A DNA stretch of 45,772 bases from the NCBI GenBank assembly GCA_018060545.1, contig JAGOVW010000006.1, positions 1 to 45,772 on the forward strand, in the 5' to 3' direction. How positions within the stretch are numbered: position 1 is the stretch's first letter; each line of letters starts with the position of its first letter. The notes below the pieces were generated by a model, which was not told the origin of the DNA, did no database searches, and saw only the letters and a list, made by a program, of their open reading frames with translations. Made by a program: the position numbers and the translations under genes. Positions 1-7,698 of this stretch are shown here, piece by piece. This DNA is from Minisyncoccota bacterium. Its GTDB lineage: Bacteria; Patescibacteriota; Minisyncoccia; Phycocordibacterales; UBA2100.

Positions 1-397
1 CCACAGACACACCCACACCGTGTAGACCACCGGATACTTTGTAACCGTCTCCTCCGAATTTACCTCCCGCATGAAGAACCGTGAGCACGGTTTCAAGAGT
101 GGAGACTTTTGTCTTAGGGTGTATTTCAACCGGAATACCGCGGCCGTTGTCAGCTACACGCACTCTGTTCCCTGGAAGGAGAGCGACTTCGATATCATTA
201 CAAAATCCACCCATCGCTTCGTCGCGTGAGTTATCAAATACTTCCCACACCAGGTGATGTAATCCTGAGGGACCCGTGGTGCCGATGTACATGCCTGGGC
301 GTCGGCGTACCGCTTCAAGACCTTCGAGCACGGTAATAGACGAGGCGTCATACGTGCTCTTTTTTGGCTCTTTTTCGTTATCTTTTTTTGCGGCCAT
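1..397 (-). CDS. gyrB: DNA gyrase subunit B, N-terminal part (cut by window edge)
   Basis: ATPase subunit of a type II topoisomerase, which negatively supercoils DNA together with GyrA. Only the first 132 codons are present; the gene runs off the left edge. The visible part is the GHKL ATP-binding fold: RRRPGMYIG, then VFDNSRDEA (N-box with the catalytic Glu and the Mg-binding Asn region), ADNGRGIPV (G1 box) and [10 protein letters not shown] (G2 box). The ATG at 397 starts [14 protein letters not shown], a lysine-rich lead-in before the conserved YDASSI region. A -10-like TAGAAT (407-412, minus strand, with an upstream TG) ends 9 nt before the ATG, so the leader would be almost absent. ParE is the main alternative; the N-terminus alone does not settle gyrB versus parE, but gyrB is likelier. 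Confidence 0.9.
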   Translation of the reverse strand, partial: MAAKKDNEKEPKKSTYDASSITVLEGLEAVRRRPGMYIGTTGPSGLHHLVWEVFDNSRDEAMGGFCNDIEVALLPGNRVRVADNGRGIPVEIHPKTKVSTLETVLTVLHAGGKFGGDGYKVSGGLHGVGVSV

Positions 398-406
398 AGC
401 GGTGCA

Positions 407-415
407 ATTCTAACA
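407..415 (-). promoter_or_regulatory. Extended -10 promoter of gyrB
   Basis: Minus-strand TGTTAGAAT (extended -10) lies 9 nt before the gyrB ATG. No convincing -35 box is seen. The transcript would have a leader of only a few nucleotides. Confidence 0.5.
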
Positions 416-498
416 CGAATACTGGGAGCGAAACAGGTGCCGAGTGCGAACCCCTGTGTCATAATTAGGCTGGAATTGAGCCAAAACAGGAGCCTCTC

Positions 499-945
499 AT
501 GCGCATAGACAGTTACTATGGCCCCGTTACGGATGCCTTTGCAGCTGAAGTTGCATCTCTTGCTGGGCGAGACCCAGCCAGCATCCCTGCCATCGACATA
601 GCACGGGCGCTGCGCAGCAACCTTGTAGCATGCCTCTGGTACGAGAATGGCGTAAAAAAACTGGAAGCTATAGCAGCCATGCAATGCATTGAAAATCTGA
701 CTGGGGAAAAATGGGGACGCATTTCTGAAATCTATGCATCCCCCAGCGTTTCGCCGGAGCAAGTGCGCGCACTGGTAGAGTTCCTGAGCAACGTCGGCGC
801 TCGGTGGGGAGTCCGTCACATTACCGTGGACTGCTTCACACATGATTACGGCGTGGATCAGGCAGGTCTGCAGCTCTTATGTGAAATGACCCTTATGCAG
901 ACACGTCAGGCGGAAACACTGAGAACCACAGTGCCTGCGACATAG
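499..945 (+). CDS. Hypothetical protein, 148 aa, possibly GNAT-like
   Basis: Not recognised with confidence. It is a soluble protein without signal peptide or membrane segment. The order of a strand (NLVACLWYENG), a second strand (KLEAIAAMQCIE), RISEIYASPSVS and a helix (EQVRALVEFLSNVGARWGV) followed by HITVDCF resembles the core of a GNAT acetyltransferase, but the acetyl-CoA pyrophosphate loop is not clear, so this is only a suggestion. An AGGAG Shine-Dalgarno site sits just upstream of the ATG and a TGTCATAAT extended -10 lies at 457-465. The gene is monocistronic and ends in a hairpin terminator at 973-1004. Having a Shine-Dalgarno site sets it apart from most genes in this window. Confidence 0.7.
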   Translation: MRIDSYYGPVTDAFAAEVASLAGRDPASIPAIDIARALRSNLVACLWYENGVKKLEAIAAMQCIENLTGEKWGRISEIYASPSVSPEQVRALVEFLSNVGARWGVRHITVDCFTHDYGVDQAGLQLLCEMTLMQTRQAETLRTTVPAT

Positions 946-972
946 TTAGACGCACACCACGTGTGTGCAGTG

Positions 973-1004
973 GCCGAAACCCTACGGGTTTCGGCTTTGC
1001 TTTT
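973..1004 (+). terminator. Rho-independent terminator of the 499-945 gene
   Basis: A perfect 10-bp stem (GCCGAAACCC with GGGTTTCGGC, 973-982/986-995) with a TAC loop is followed by TTTGCTTTT. Confidence 0.85.
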
Positions 1005-1024
1005 ATGCCAAATAATGGTATAAT
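997..1024 (+). promoter_or_regulatory. Sigma70-type promoter of the L,D-transpeptidase gene
   Basis: TTGCTT (997-1002), a 16-nt spacer ending in TGG, then TATAAT (1019-1024). It overlaps the T-tract of the upstream terminator. The resulting leader is about 30 nt and contains the AAGGAG Shine-Dalgarno site. Confidence 0.75.
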
Positions 1025-1061
1025 CATTAAAGTCAACAATCGTTTCGTAAGGAGAAAACCG

Positions 1062-1694
1062 ATGCGCTCACTTACCGTTCTCGCCCTTGCAACCTCCCTC
1101 GCCATTTCCGGCTGTGCAAGCTATGCACAGAACCGCTATACGCACCCACATGGCTCAGACACTATCCGGATACAAAAGTATGGCTACGATGCAGAATTCC
1201 CACGACAGGTACGCATTCCAGGGAAGGTAATTGTCATCTTCATTAAAGACCAGTACGGAGTCGCATACGAACACGGCCAGGTTGCCAAGCGCCAAGGATT
1301 CGAGCTACACAACTTCATTGCGAGTGGCTCTGAAGGATACGAAACACCGCTCACCAATCCTGAACGCGGGCCGCACCGGATCGAATACGCAGAAGCAGAC
1401 TACTATTCGAAGACCCACCCTCGCCCGCGCGGAGGTGCGCCTATGCCTCACACGCTCTTCTTCGATCACAAAGAAGGGTTGGCGCTGCATGGTGGACAGA
1501 CCTATCGGCCCAAGGAGATGCGAGGATTGCCGTTGGGCATGTCGCACGGCTGTGTGCGGCTACCATTCAAGTTGGCAGAAATAATTTTCACCGACTTCTA
1601 TGATGCAGGCATGCGCGTCATCGTCACCTGGGATCCTGCAACACTGCGGCGCGACTGGGAGCATGGGTACTTCTTGCGGACCACGCAAAACTAG
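1062..1694 (+). CDS. L,D-transpeptidase (YkuD domain) lipoprotein
   Basis: Probable cell-wall enzyme of 210 aa that would make 3-3 peptidoglycan cross-links or attach proteins to the wall, using an active-site Cys. The catalytic block is near the C-terminus: LHGG, then MSHGCVRLP, the S-H-G-C-x-R signature of the YkuD family, with Cys as nucleophile. The N-terminus MRSLTVLALATSLAISGC is a lipoprotein signal with a lipobox (AISGC), which places the enzyme on the outside of the membrane. The ATG at 1062 is chosen because AAGGAGAAAACCG precedes it and the signal peptide begins there; the frame is open further upstream without support. Monocistronic, with its own promoter and terminator. Confidence 0.88.
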   Translation: MRSLTVLALATSLAISGCASYAQNRYTHPHGSDTIRIQKYGYDAEFPRQVRIPGKVIVIFIKDQYGVAYEHGQVAKRQGFELHNFIASGSEGYETPLTNPERGPHRIEYAEADYYSKTHPRPRGGAPMPHTLFFDHKEGLALHGGQTYRPKEMRGLPLGMSHGCVRLPFKLAEIIFTDFYDAGMRVIVTWDPATLRRDWEHGYFLRTTQN

Positions 1695-1703
1695 ACATGC
1701 ATT

Positions 1704-1734
1704 GAGCGGAGGCCACGGCCTCCGCTCTTCGTTT
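1704..1734 (+). terminator. Terminator after the L,D-transpeptidase gene
   Basis: An 11-bp perfect stem (GAGCGGAGGCC with GGCCTCCGCTC, 1704-1714/1717-1727) is followed by TTCGTTTT. It sits between two convergent genes. Confidence 0.8.
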
Positions 1735-2279
1735 TAAAACCACCCCGTAAAAATTGCCAGACGCCGCCAGTGCTTGAAAAATTCTTCGAGCTCAATACGA
1801 CGATGCTCCCCTTCTTCCGCAGCGTGGTATGCAGAATCATTGTACAAAAAATGCCCATCAGCAAACCCCGTGAGTAGCACCATGTGAAAAGATCCTCCTG
1901 CTTCGAAATGTTTGGGGACGGAAACAAGAACCGCCTTTCCCCCTGCCACATGCGCTTTCAGTTTATCAAGACCATACCGCCCAAGAGCCTCGTGATGTGG
2001 AAGAGGAAATGGCACATCTAGAGCATCTTTTGTCTCACTACGAAATTCTTCGTTGTATGCCGGCAGTCCATGATGGTGTGCCAAAATGGCAAGCCGCTGA
2101 TGTACCCAAAACCCTCCTTCTTCTTGCCAGGCACCCATGCCGAGAGCTTCTTGCAACAGTTCGCTCATCGTACCCTGATGCATATCACGGAGTGCCATCT
2201 TGAGTGCGGCGATGCCACAGGCACGATTACGCCACTCTTCAGGTATTGAAACATCGTATTGAGAAAAAAAAGGATTCAT
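1734..2279 (-). CDS. C39-like cysteine peptidase family protein
   Basis: A 181-aa protein resembling the papain-like peptidase C39 family (bacteriocin-leader-type and related peptidases). The expected triad is visible: Cys in NRACGIAALKMAL (about residue 21), His in GGSFHMVLLTGF, and Asp in LYNDSAYH. There is no signal peptide or transmembrane segment, so it is probably cytoplasmic. It is the last gene of a pheS-pheT-peptidase operon with only a 3-nt gap after pheT. The preceding PheT itself carries an NlpC/P60 cysteine-peptidase domain, so two papain-like domains lie side by side in a tRNA-synthetase operon. The substrate is unknown. Confidence 0.75.
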   Translation of the reverse strand: MNPFFSQYDVSIPEEWRNRACGIAALKMALRDMHQGTMSELLQEALGMGAWQEEGGFWVHQRLAILAHHHGLPAYNEEFRSETKDALDVPFPLPHHEALGRYGLDKLKAHVAGGKAVLVSVPKHFEAGGSFHMVLLTGFADGHFLYNDSAYHAAEEGEHRRIELEEFFKHWRRLAIFTGWF

Positions 2280-2282
2280 AGA

Positions 2283-4634
2283 TTAGCGAACTTCCCATCC
2301 GTGGGTCTGTGCAGCAGCGACAATGGTATTCATCCATCCGGTTACCTCCTCGTCTGAAAGGGTTTTTTCTTTGCTTTGGAAAACGAGATGGAATGCAAAG
2401 GATGTACGACCTTCTTTTTGAAATTGGTCAAACAGGGACAGTGCGACGAGCTGCTCGCCCGCATGATCGCGAAGCACTGACTCAACCGCTACAGCACCTG
2501 TTTCCGCAGGGACCCACAGGGCTATGTCGCGCAAAACAAATGGGTATGTCGAGAGTGGCTCGTAGGCAATTGCAGTGCGAGCTAATGGTAGCGATGGGTA
2601 CACTTTTTGAGGAGCTGGCATCTGCGCCACCATAGCTGAGATATCAAGCTCGACTGTTTCGCTGGTGATAGCGAATGGAAGCTCAGGGACACCGCAGGCT
2701 CCCAGGATAATCTCTTTGGCCTCCGTGAGGATAGCTGCCGTGCGCTCATCACGCTTCTTTCCTGGCTTTGCACGGGCCGCCACACATACACGCATCGATT
2801 CAGTGTCGTGTGCAAATGCAGTACCCATTTCAAATGTGCGGACCTCGTCACCTCCCACAAGCGGCAGATTGTATTCGCTTCGGCTGAGACTCTCTTGCAT
2901 ACCATCTGCGAGGTTTCCTCGAAGATACGATTTGTCGCTCGCGAGCGCATTGAGCAGTCGCACCTCTCCACTCTCTCGCAGTGAGTAGTTCATGATTTCC
3001 AAGAAACCAGCTTGCGTCAATGCGCCACGAATCACTTCGCTCCAATAACGCACCGGAAGCACCTCTGGCTGTGTACGCCCGCCAGGAAGCGGGGTTGACG
3101 GAACGTGATCGTACCCATGAATACGTCCCACCTCCTCTACCAAGTCTTCAGGAATACGTAGATCGAGACGCTCCACGGGTGCCTTGAGTACGAAGTGCGG
3201 AACATCGTGGGCCATCCGGCGATACCCAACGCACTCGACGCGAGCTTCTACAGCATCAAGTTGCTCTTCGAGCACTTTGCCATCCGTCTTTCGCGCATGG
3301 ATGCACACACCGTCGCCCACATACATCGCCACATGTGAGACACCTTCTGGTACCGGCGTTCCTTTAATGAAATCGACGGTGTTATACCAGATGTTCACAT
3401 GCTCACGCTTAGTATTGAAGAAAATTAAATCACCAGGCAATAAGTCCTTTTTTTCCACAGGCTCCCCCCAGACGAACTGGTCTACAGAGACGCGCGGAAT
3501 GGTGACCCCAGCGTGGAGGTAAGCCCATGCCGTGAGCGATGAGCAGTCGAACACATCAGGTGCCTCTCGCGAAATGCTCGCGCCTAGTTTATAGGGTTTG
3601 CCGAGCTGCTCTCGTGCAACAGCGAGCGCCGTTTCGCGCGGATGATTCACCTGCTCCACGGGTGCAATCTTCTCAAGCGCGCGCATGATATCTGCGTCGG
3701 AAACAGCAAGGCCCAGTGCACTACGCACCAGCTCACCTGAGACTCCAACTATAAATGGCTTTGCGATGGGTTCTGCCGCTTCAGCACATCCTTCCACGAC
3801 GCCCCCTGCTACCTCGGTGATAAGTGTGACGAGTTCCCGCATGGCAACTGAAGGAAGTTCAGGTGCAACACTGTTTTCAAATCGCTTCGAAGCATCGGTG
3901 CGCACGTCGTGACGCGTCGCTGTTTTTCGCGTGCGCACAGGATCAAAAGTTGCCGCTTCCAAAATAATATCGGTGGTTTCAAGATTCAATTCTGCAAGTG
4001 CGCCTCCTTTCACGCCCGCAAGAGCGAGCGGCGCATCAGTCTCAGCATCGGTAATCAGCGCCTCTTCTCCCACAAGCTCTTTTTCAGCACCGCCCAAGAG
4101 CTGTATCTTTTCACCTGCGGCCGCTTTGCGCACCAAAATCTTCCCACTCGTCTTGCGTGCATCAAATGCGTGCAATGGTGTTCCCAGATCAAGCATGACG
4201 TAGTTGGTGGCGTCTACGACATTGTTTATTGAGCGCTGCCCCAACCCTTCAAGGGCATCCTTCAGCCATTTGGGTGATGGGCCCACCTTCACCCCACGCA
4301 CCAGTGCGATGCCGTAGTATGGTGAAAGTGAAGGTTCGGCGACTGCCGCTGAGATGGCCTGCGAGCGTGGAGCAAGCACTGTAGGAGCGGTTGCGAGCGG
4401 ATCATGCTTGAGAGACAGATTCATCAGTGTGGCGATTTCTTTCGCTATGCCACGATGGCTGAGGAGGTAGCACGCACGATCAGGCAACACTTTTACATCA
4501 ATAAGTGTGTCGCCATTTCTTTCTTCTACGCTCTCGATTTCTGCAACACCGAACGTTAGTGCGTGCGCAATATCTTTTGCTGGTGGCAATGGTTTCTCGA
4601 AATACTTTTGTAGCCAGTTGTATGATACGAGCAT
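2283..4634 (-). CDS. pheT: Phenylalanine--tRNA ligase beta subunit with inserted NlpC/P60 domain
   Basis: Beta subunit of the heterotetrameric synthetase that charges tRNA-Phe. Visible domains: a short B1 region (1-75) without the usual EMAP/OB tRNA-binding insert, B3/B4 editing domain (about 105-270, with NNVVDATNYVMLDLGTPLH), start of B5 (about 292-325), an insertion (about 328-476), the rest of B5 (EDLVEEVGRIHGYDHVP, about 495-512), the B6/B7 catalytic-like core, and the C-terminal ferredoxin-fold anticodon-binding domain (YPFVLRDIALWV). The insertion is an NlpC/P60 thiol-peptidase fold: FDCSSLTAWAY (Cys364), LPGDLIFF, GVSHVAMYVGDG (His434) and CIHAR (His446). At 783 aa the protein is close to a normal long PheT only because the inserted domain replaces length lost elsewhere. 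The gene starts 3 nt after pheS ends. Confidence 0.95.
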   Translation of the reverse strand: MLVSYNWLQKYFEKPLPPAKDIAHALTFGVAEIESVEERNGDTLIDVKVLPDRACYLLSHRGIAKEIATLMNLSLKHDPLATAPTVLAPRSQAISAAVAEPSLSPYYGIALVRGVKVGPSPKWLKDALEGLGQRSINNVVDATNYVMLDLGTPLHAFDARKTSGKILVRKAAAGEKIQLLGGAEKELVGEEALITDAETDAPLALAGVKGGALAELNLETTDIILEAATFDPVRTRKTATRHDVRTDASKRFENSVAPELPSVAMRELVTLITEVAGGVVEGCAEAAEPIAKPFIVGVSGELVRSALGLAVSDADIMRALEKIAPVEQVNHPRETALAVAREQLGKPYKLGASISREAPDVFDCSSLTAWAYLHAGVTIPRVSVDQFVWGEPVEKKDLLPGDLIFFNTKREHVNIWYNTVDFIKGTPVPEGVSHVAMYVGDGVCIHARKTDGKVLEEQLDAVEARVECVGYRRMAHDVPHFVLKAPVERLDLRIPEDLVEEVGRIHGYDHVPSTPLPGGRTQPEVLPVRYWSEVIRGALTQAGFLEIMNYSLRESGEVRLLNALASDKSYLRGNLADGMQESLSRSEYNLPLVGGDEVRTFEMGTAFAHDTESMRVCVAARAKPGKKRDERTAAILTEAKEIILGACGVPELPFAITSETVELDISAMVAQMPAPQKVYPSLPLARTAIAYEPLSTYPFVLRDIALWVPAETGAVAVESVLRDHAGEQLVALSLFDQFQKEGRTSFAFHLVFQSKEKTLSDEEVTGWMNTIVAAAQTHGWEVR

Positions 4635-4637
4635 AGA

Positions 4638-5363
4638 CTATTTTTCCACCGGGAATTGACTGACTAAGCGGATGTCGCCTGTATGAAAAAGTCGCACATC
4701 ATCCACTCCCCACTTCAGCATGCACAGACGTTCAATACCACTACCGAACGCAAAACCGCGATAGCGCTTAGGATCAATGCCTGCACCGCTCAAAACGCGG
4801 GGATGCACCATACCAGCGCCCATCACCTCTACCCAGCGATCCTTTAATTTGGGCGGCACGTTTTCCCCCACGAGGCGCATGTCTACTTCCAACCCTGGTT
4901 CCACGAATGGAAAATAGCTTGGACGGAATCGTACTTCCACATCAGAGCCGCCAAAGAACGCCTTGAAGAACGTTTGGAGTGTCCCTTTCAAGTGAGCAAT
5001 GGACACATCGGTGTCTACCACCAGCCCTTCGAGCTGATAGAACTGCGCCTCGTGCGTCATGTCGGTTGCTTCGTTGCGATACACCTTGCCAGGTACGATC
5101 ACACGAATTGGGGGCTTGTGTGATTCCATGTAGCGCACCTGCACGGGCGAGGTATGCGTGCGCATCACGTGCCCGCTGCCGAGCCAAAAGGTGTCCTGCA
5201 TATCACGCGATGGATGATCTTTTGCCACATTGAGCGCATCAAAGTTGTAGTGTTCGGTTTCTCGTTCAGGGCCAGCTGCTACGGAAAAACCCATCTGTTC
5301 AAAAATAGAAACAATCTCACGAATGGCGCTTGAGAGCGGGTGTATGAATTGCTGTTTCTCCAC
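4638..5363 (-). CDS. pheS: Phenylalanine--tRNA ligase alpha subunit, short form
   Basis: Catalytic alpha subunit, forming Phe-AMP and transferring Phe to tRNA-Phe together with PheT. Class II motifs are visible: motif 2 in GKVYRNEATDMTHEAQFYQLEG and motif 3 in GFAFGSGIERLCMLKWGVDD. A GTG at 5363 (VEKQQFIHPLSSAIREIV) is chosen because homology begins there and a minus-strand TATACT (5370-5375) ends 6 nt upstream, making longer starts unlikely to be transcribed. The product is about 241 aa, whereas bacterial PheS is usually near 330-350 aa. The missing part is the N-terminal coiled-coil arm that contacts tRNA-Phe. The frame is open further upstream but encodes nothing PheS-like. First gene of the pheS-pheT-C39 operon. 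Confidence 0.93.
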   Translation of the reverse strand: MEKQQFIHPLSSAIREIVSIFEQMGFSVAAGPERETEHYNFDALNVAKDHPSRDMQDTFWLGSGHVMRTHTSPVQVRYMESHKPPIRVIVPGKVYRNEATDMTHEAQFYQLEGLVVDTDVSIAHLKGTLQTFFKAFFGGSDVEVRFRPSYFPFVEPGLEVDMRLVGENVPPKLKDRWVEVMGAGMVHPRVLSGAGIDPKRYRGFAFGSGIERLCMLKWGVDDVRLFHTGDIRLVSQFPVEK

Positions 5364-5369
5364 GGAGTG

Positions 5370-5375
5370 AGTATA
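5370..5375 (-). promoter_or_regulatory. -10 element of the pheST operon (leaderless)
   Basis: Minus-strand TATACT ends 6 nt before the GTG of pheS, so transcription should begin at or next to the start codon. Confidence 0.55.
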
Positions 5376-5440
5376 GCGCAAAGCGCACAGGCTGCCAGAT
5401 AGACCCAGAAACAAAGCATGTCTAGTCCTTTGCGCTATAA

Positions 5441-5469
5441 TTGACTTATGTATATAAAAGTGATATAAT
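5441..5469 (+). promoter_or_regulatory. Near-consensus sigma70 promoter of the 5521 gene
   Basis: TTGACT (5441-5446), exactly 17 nt spacer, TATAAT (5464-5469). This is one of the strongest promoters in the window. Its transcript has a leader of about 45 nt with a weak AGAGG Shine-Dalgarno site. Confidence 0.85.
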
Positions 5470-5520
5470 ATAAAACGGTGGGGACAACCCCCAGCCATAG
5501 AGAAAAAAGAGGCTCGAAAA

Positions 5521-6342
5521 ATGAAGACGACTTCCACCCTCGCCCTCGCAACGCTTGTCGCCGCTTCCCTCACGGGAGCAGCTCAGGCGCAGAATCGCGC
5601 AGTCACGGTCGGCAGCCTCACGGTTGCGATCGAGATGGACCGGTTCGGCACTATGCCGGTGCACCCGGCAATCGCGTCAGAAGGCAGGAAAGGCAGGACA
5701 CCCGTCTCGTTCGCCCATGTGGCGGTCGAGAAAGGTGACTACAAGATGCTCGTGCAGAATCAAGGCGCTCGCCGCATCTTCGCGTGTGTCGCAATCGACG
5801 GCCGCAACATTCTGAATGGTGAGAAAGTGGGCCGCGACTACAACGAACTTGCAGCGTGGCAGACCCCCGGGAAACCGACTTGCTACGTCGTAGATCGTTA
5901 CAGCATGCAGGACTTCGCCGGCTGGCGCACCGACAGCGCAACTATTCGTCGATTCATCTTTACCTCGGTCGAGAACTCGGCTGCGGTGAAGTACTTCGAC
6001 GATCCTTCGGCTGTGGGGACGATGGTCATATCCATCTTCCCCGAGGTTATCCGCGAAGTCTACGCGCAGCCGCGTTCGGCCGAAGCGCCGACGCGTGGTG
6101 GACCTTCACCGCGAAGCCTCGGTACCGGCGCAGGTGAAAGCCAGCGTTCGGAAGTACGAACAGTTGAGTTCGAGCCTGAGCGCCAAGCGGCACAGGCCTT
6201 CGTGCTCCACTACGCAACCACGGCCGTGCTCGAGAGCATGGGCGTGATCCCGAAAGTGGATGGTGCGTTCGGCCGTTTCGGCAGCAGGGACTGCGACAGG
6301 GGCTCCTTCACCGGAATCCCCAACGCGCGCCCTAAGTGCTGA
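5521..6342 (+). CDS. Secreted protein of unknown function
   Basis: A 273-aa protein with a classical Sec signal peptide (MKTTSTLALATLVAASLTGAAQAQ, cleavage likely after AQA), so it is probably exported. The mature part shows a beta-rich region (AVTVGSLTVAIEMDRFG) and a C-terminal tail with two cysteines (SRDCDRGSF and PKC at the end). I recognise no family. It has a near-consensus promoter, a possible Shine-Dalgarno site and a strong terminator (6366-6400), so it is a self-contained unit. Codons ending in G or C are visibly more common than in neighbouring genes, suggesting acquisition or strong expression. Confidence 0.8.
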   Translation: MKTTSTLALATLVAASLTGAAQAQNRAVTVGSLTVAIEMDRFGTMPVHPAIASEGRKGRTPVSFAHVAVEKGDYKMLVQNQGARRIFACVAIDGRNILNGEKVGRDYNELAAWQTPGKPTCYVVDRYSMQDFAGWRTDSATIRRFIFTSVENSAAVKYFDDPSAVGTMVISIFPEVIREVYAQPRSAEAPTRGGPSPRSLGTGAGESQRSEVRTVEFEPERQAAQAFVLHYATTAVLESMGVIPKVDGAFGRFGSRDCDRGSFTGIPNARPKC

Positions 6343-6365
6343 GACTACTTTCTTCTAGGCTCTTC

Positions 6366-6400
6366 AAGGGCGCGCCACGTTGGCGCGCCCTTACTTTTTT
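6366..6400 (+). terminator. Terminator of the 5521-6342 gene
   Basis: A perfect 12-bp stem (AAGGGCGCGCCA with TGGCGCGCCCTT, 6366-6377/6381-6392), CGT loop, followed by ACTTTTTT. The stem core AAGGGCGCGCC recurs in the terminator at 11541-11572. Confidence 0.92.
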
Positions 6401-6455
6401 ATGAATACTGCGCTTGTTTTGCACACGGGAAAACAGTAGAAAAATCTGCCATTTC

Positions 6456-6464
6456 TGGTATAAT
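6456..6464 (+). promoter_or_regulatory. Extended -10 promoter of the glycosyltransferase gene (leaderless)
   Basis: TGGTATAAT, with the hexamer (6459-6464) ending 7 nt before the GTG start at 6472. Transcription should start at the initiation codon. Confidence 0.7.
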
Positions 6465-6471
6465 ACCAAGC

Positions 6472-7692
6472 GTGGAAATAACCACCTACATAAGCTATTC
6501 CCTTCTCTTTATAGCCCTCTACACCGAGGTCTATCTTTTGTTGGCATTCCTCGAAGCGAAGGACGAGGTCACTGGATTTGTGTCGCACGCACCATTACCT
6601 AAGGTAGCAATTATCGTGCCTTGCTTTAACGAGGAAACTACCGTCGCAGGGACACTGAACTCATTGCTCAAGCTCGACTACCCTGCGCACCTCCTCTCAA
6701 TTATTGCTGTTAATGATGGTTCGAGTGATGGGACCGCAGCTATACTTGATACCTTCAAAGACATCCCACAAATTACCGTACTCACGAAGGAAAATGGTGG
6801 CAAGCATAGCGCCATGAATCTAGCCCTCCAGCACACCGACGCAGAAATCGTCGGCTGTCTGGATGCAGATTCGTACGTGGACGCGTCGGCTCTTCAGGCA
6901 TCTGTGGCTCGCTTCATGGAAACCGGTGCAGCCGCGGTAACGCCAGCGATTGTAGCCCATACTCCCGATAATTGGCTGCGATTCATTCAGCAAGCGGAAT
7001 ACGCACTATCAGTCTTTATGCGCCGCGCTTTTGCTGCATCCGATTCGGTGTTCATCACTCCGGGACCTTTCTCACTTTTCCGTCGCGATGTACTCACGAA
7101 GATTGGTGGCTGGAAGCATGCGCACGGCACCGAAGATATGGAAATTGCACTGCGCCTCCAGGAAGGTGGCTACCGAATCACCAATGCACCAAAAGCACGC
7201 GTGTTTACCAAGACCCCATCAACCGTCTACGCACTCTACAAGCAGCGTGTGCGCTGGACCTATGGCTTTATTATGAACGCGATGCACTATCGCCACATGA
7301 TATTCAACCGCGGCTATGGCGCGCTCGGCATGATCGTACTACCCACAGCACTCATCTCCATCGGCGCGGCGATCTACTTTACCGCCATGGTTTTGGTTGA
7401 CCTTGTCAGCCGTCTCTATCACTTTTGGGTGAAGGTAGACGTGGCTGGCTTTTCATACAGCATAGCTGCCCCTGAATGGTTCTACGTGAACACCACGATG
7501 CTCGCTCTCATTGCCTACACCCTCATCATCCTCGCAGTAACCCTCCTCTATATGGGCCGCTCGCTTGCCGATGCAAAGCTCCACCCGCTTTCAGTACCGC
7601 TCTATATCGCCCTCTATAGCTTCTTGGCACCGTGGTGGCTCATTGGTGCTGTTGCACGCGCCACCGTCGGAAAGCAAGCCCCGTGGCGCTAA
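6472..7692 (+). CDS. Membrane family 2 glycosyltransferase, processive synthase type
   Basis: A 406-aa inner-membrane enzyme that probably polymerises or transfers a sugar to an envelope polysaccharide. It has an N-terminal transmembrane helix (SYSLLFIALYTEVYLLLAF), a GT-A domain and several C-terminal membrane helices (about 280-400). Motifs follow the GT2 synthase pattern: NDGSSDGT, DADSYVD (metal-binding DxD), TEDMEIALRLQ (catalytic base region) and QRVRWTYG (Q-x-x-R-W). This combination is typical of poly-N-acetylglucosamine, hyaluronan or cellulose synthases; the sugar cannot be read from the sequence. The GTG at 6472 is supported by the promoter spacing. The next gene starts 6 nt after its stop, so the two are probably co-transcribed. 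Confidence 0.9.
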   Translation: MEITTYISYSLLFIALYTEVYLLLAFLEAKDEVTGFVSHAPLPKVAIIVPCFNEETTVAGTLNSLLKLDYPAHLLSIIAVNDGSSDGTAAILDTFKDIPQITVLTKENGGKHSAMNLALQHTDAEIVGCLDADSYVDASALQASVARFMETGAAAVTPAIVAHTPDNWLRFIQQAEYALSVFMRRAFAASDSVFITPGPFSLFRRDVLTKIGGWKHAHGTEDMEIALRLQEGGYRITNAPKARVFTKTPSTVYALYKQRVRWTYGFIMNAMHYRHMIFNRGYGALGMIVLPTALISIGAAIYFTAMVLVDLVSRLYHFWVKVDVAGFSYSIAAPEWFYVNTTMLALIAYTLIILAVTLLYMGRSLADAKLHPLSVPLYIALYSFLAPWWLIGAVARATVGKQAPWR

Positions 7693-7698
7693 ACTCGT

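Noticed and set aside
154-843. 229-aa frame spanning the gyrB start region
   Set aside because: It overlaps gyrB and the 499 gene in wrong frames; the conserved GHKL motifs lie in the other frame starting at 397.
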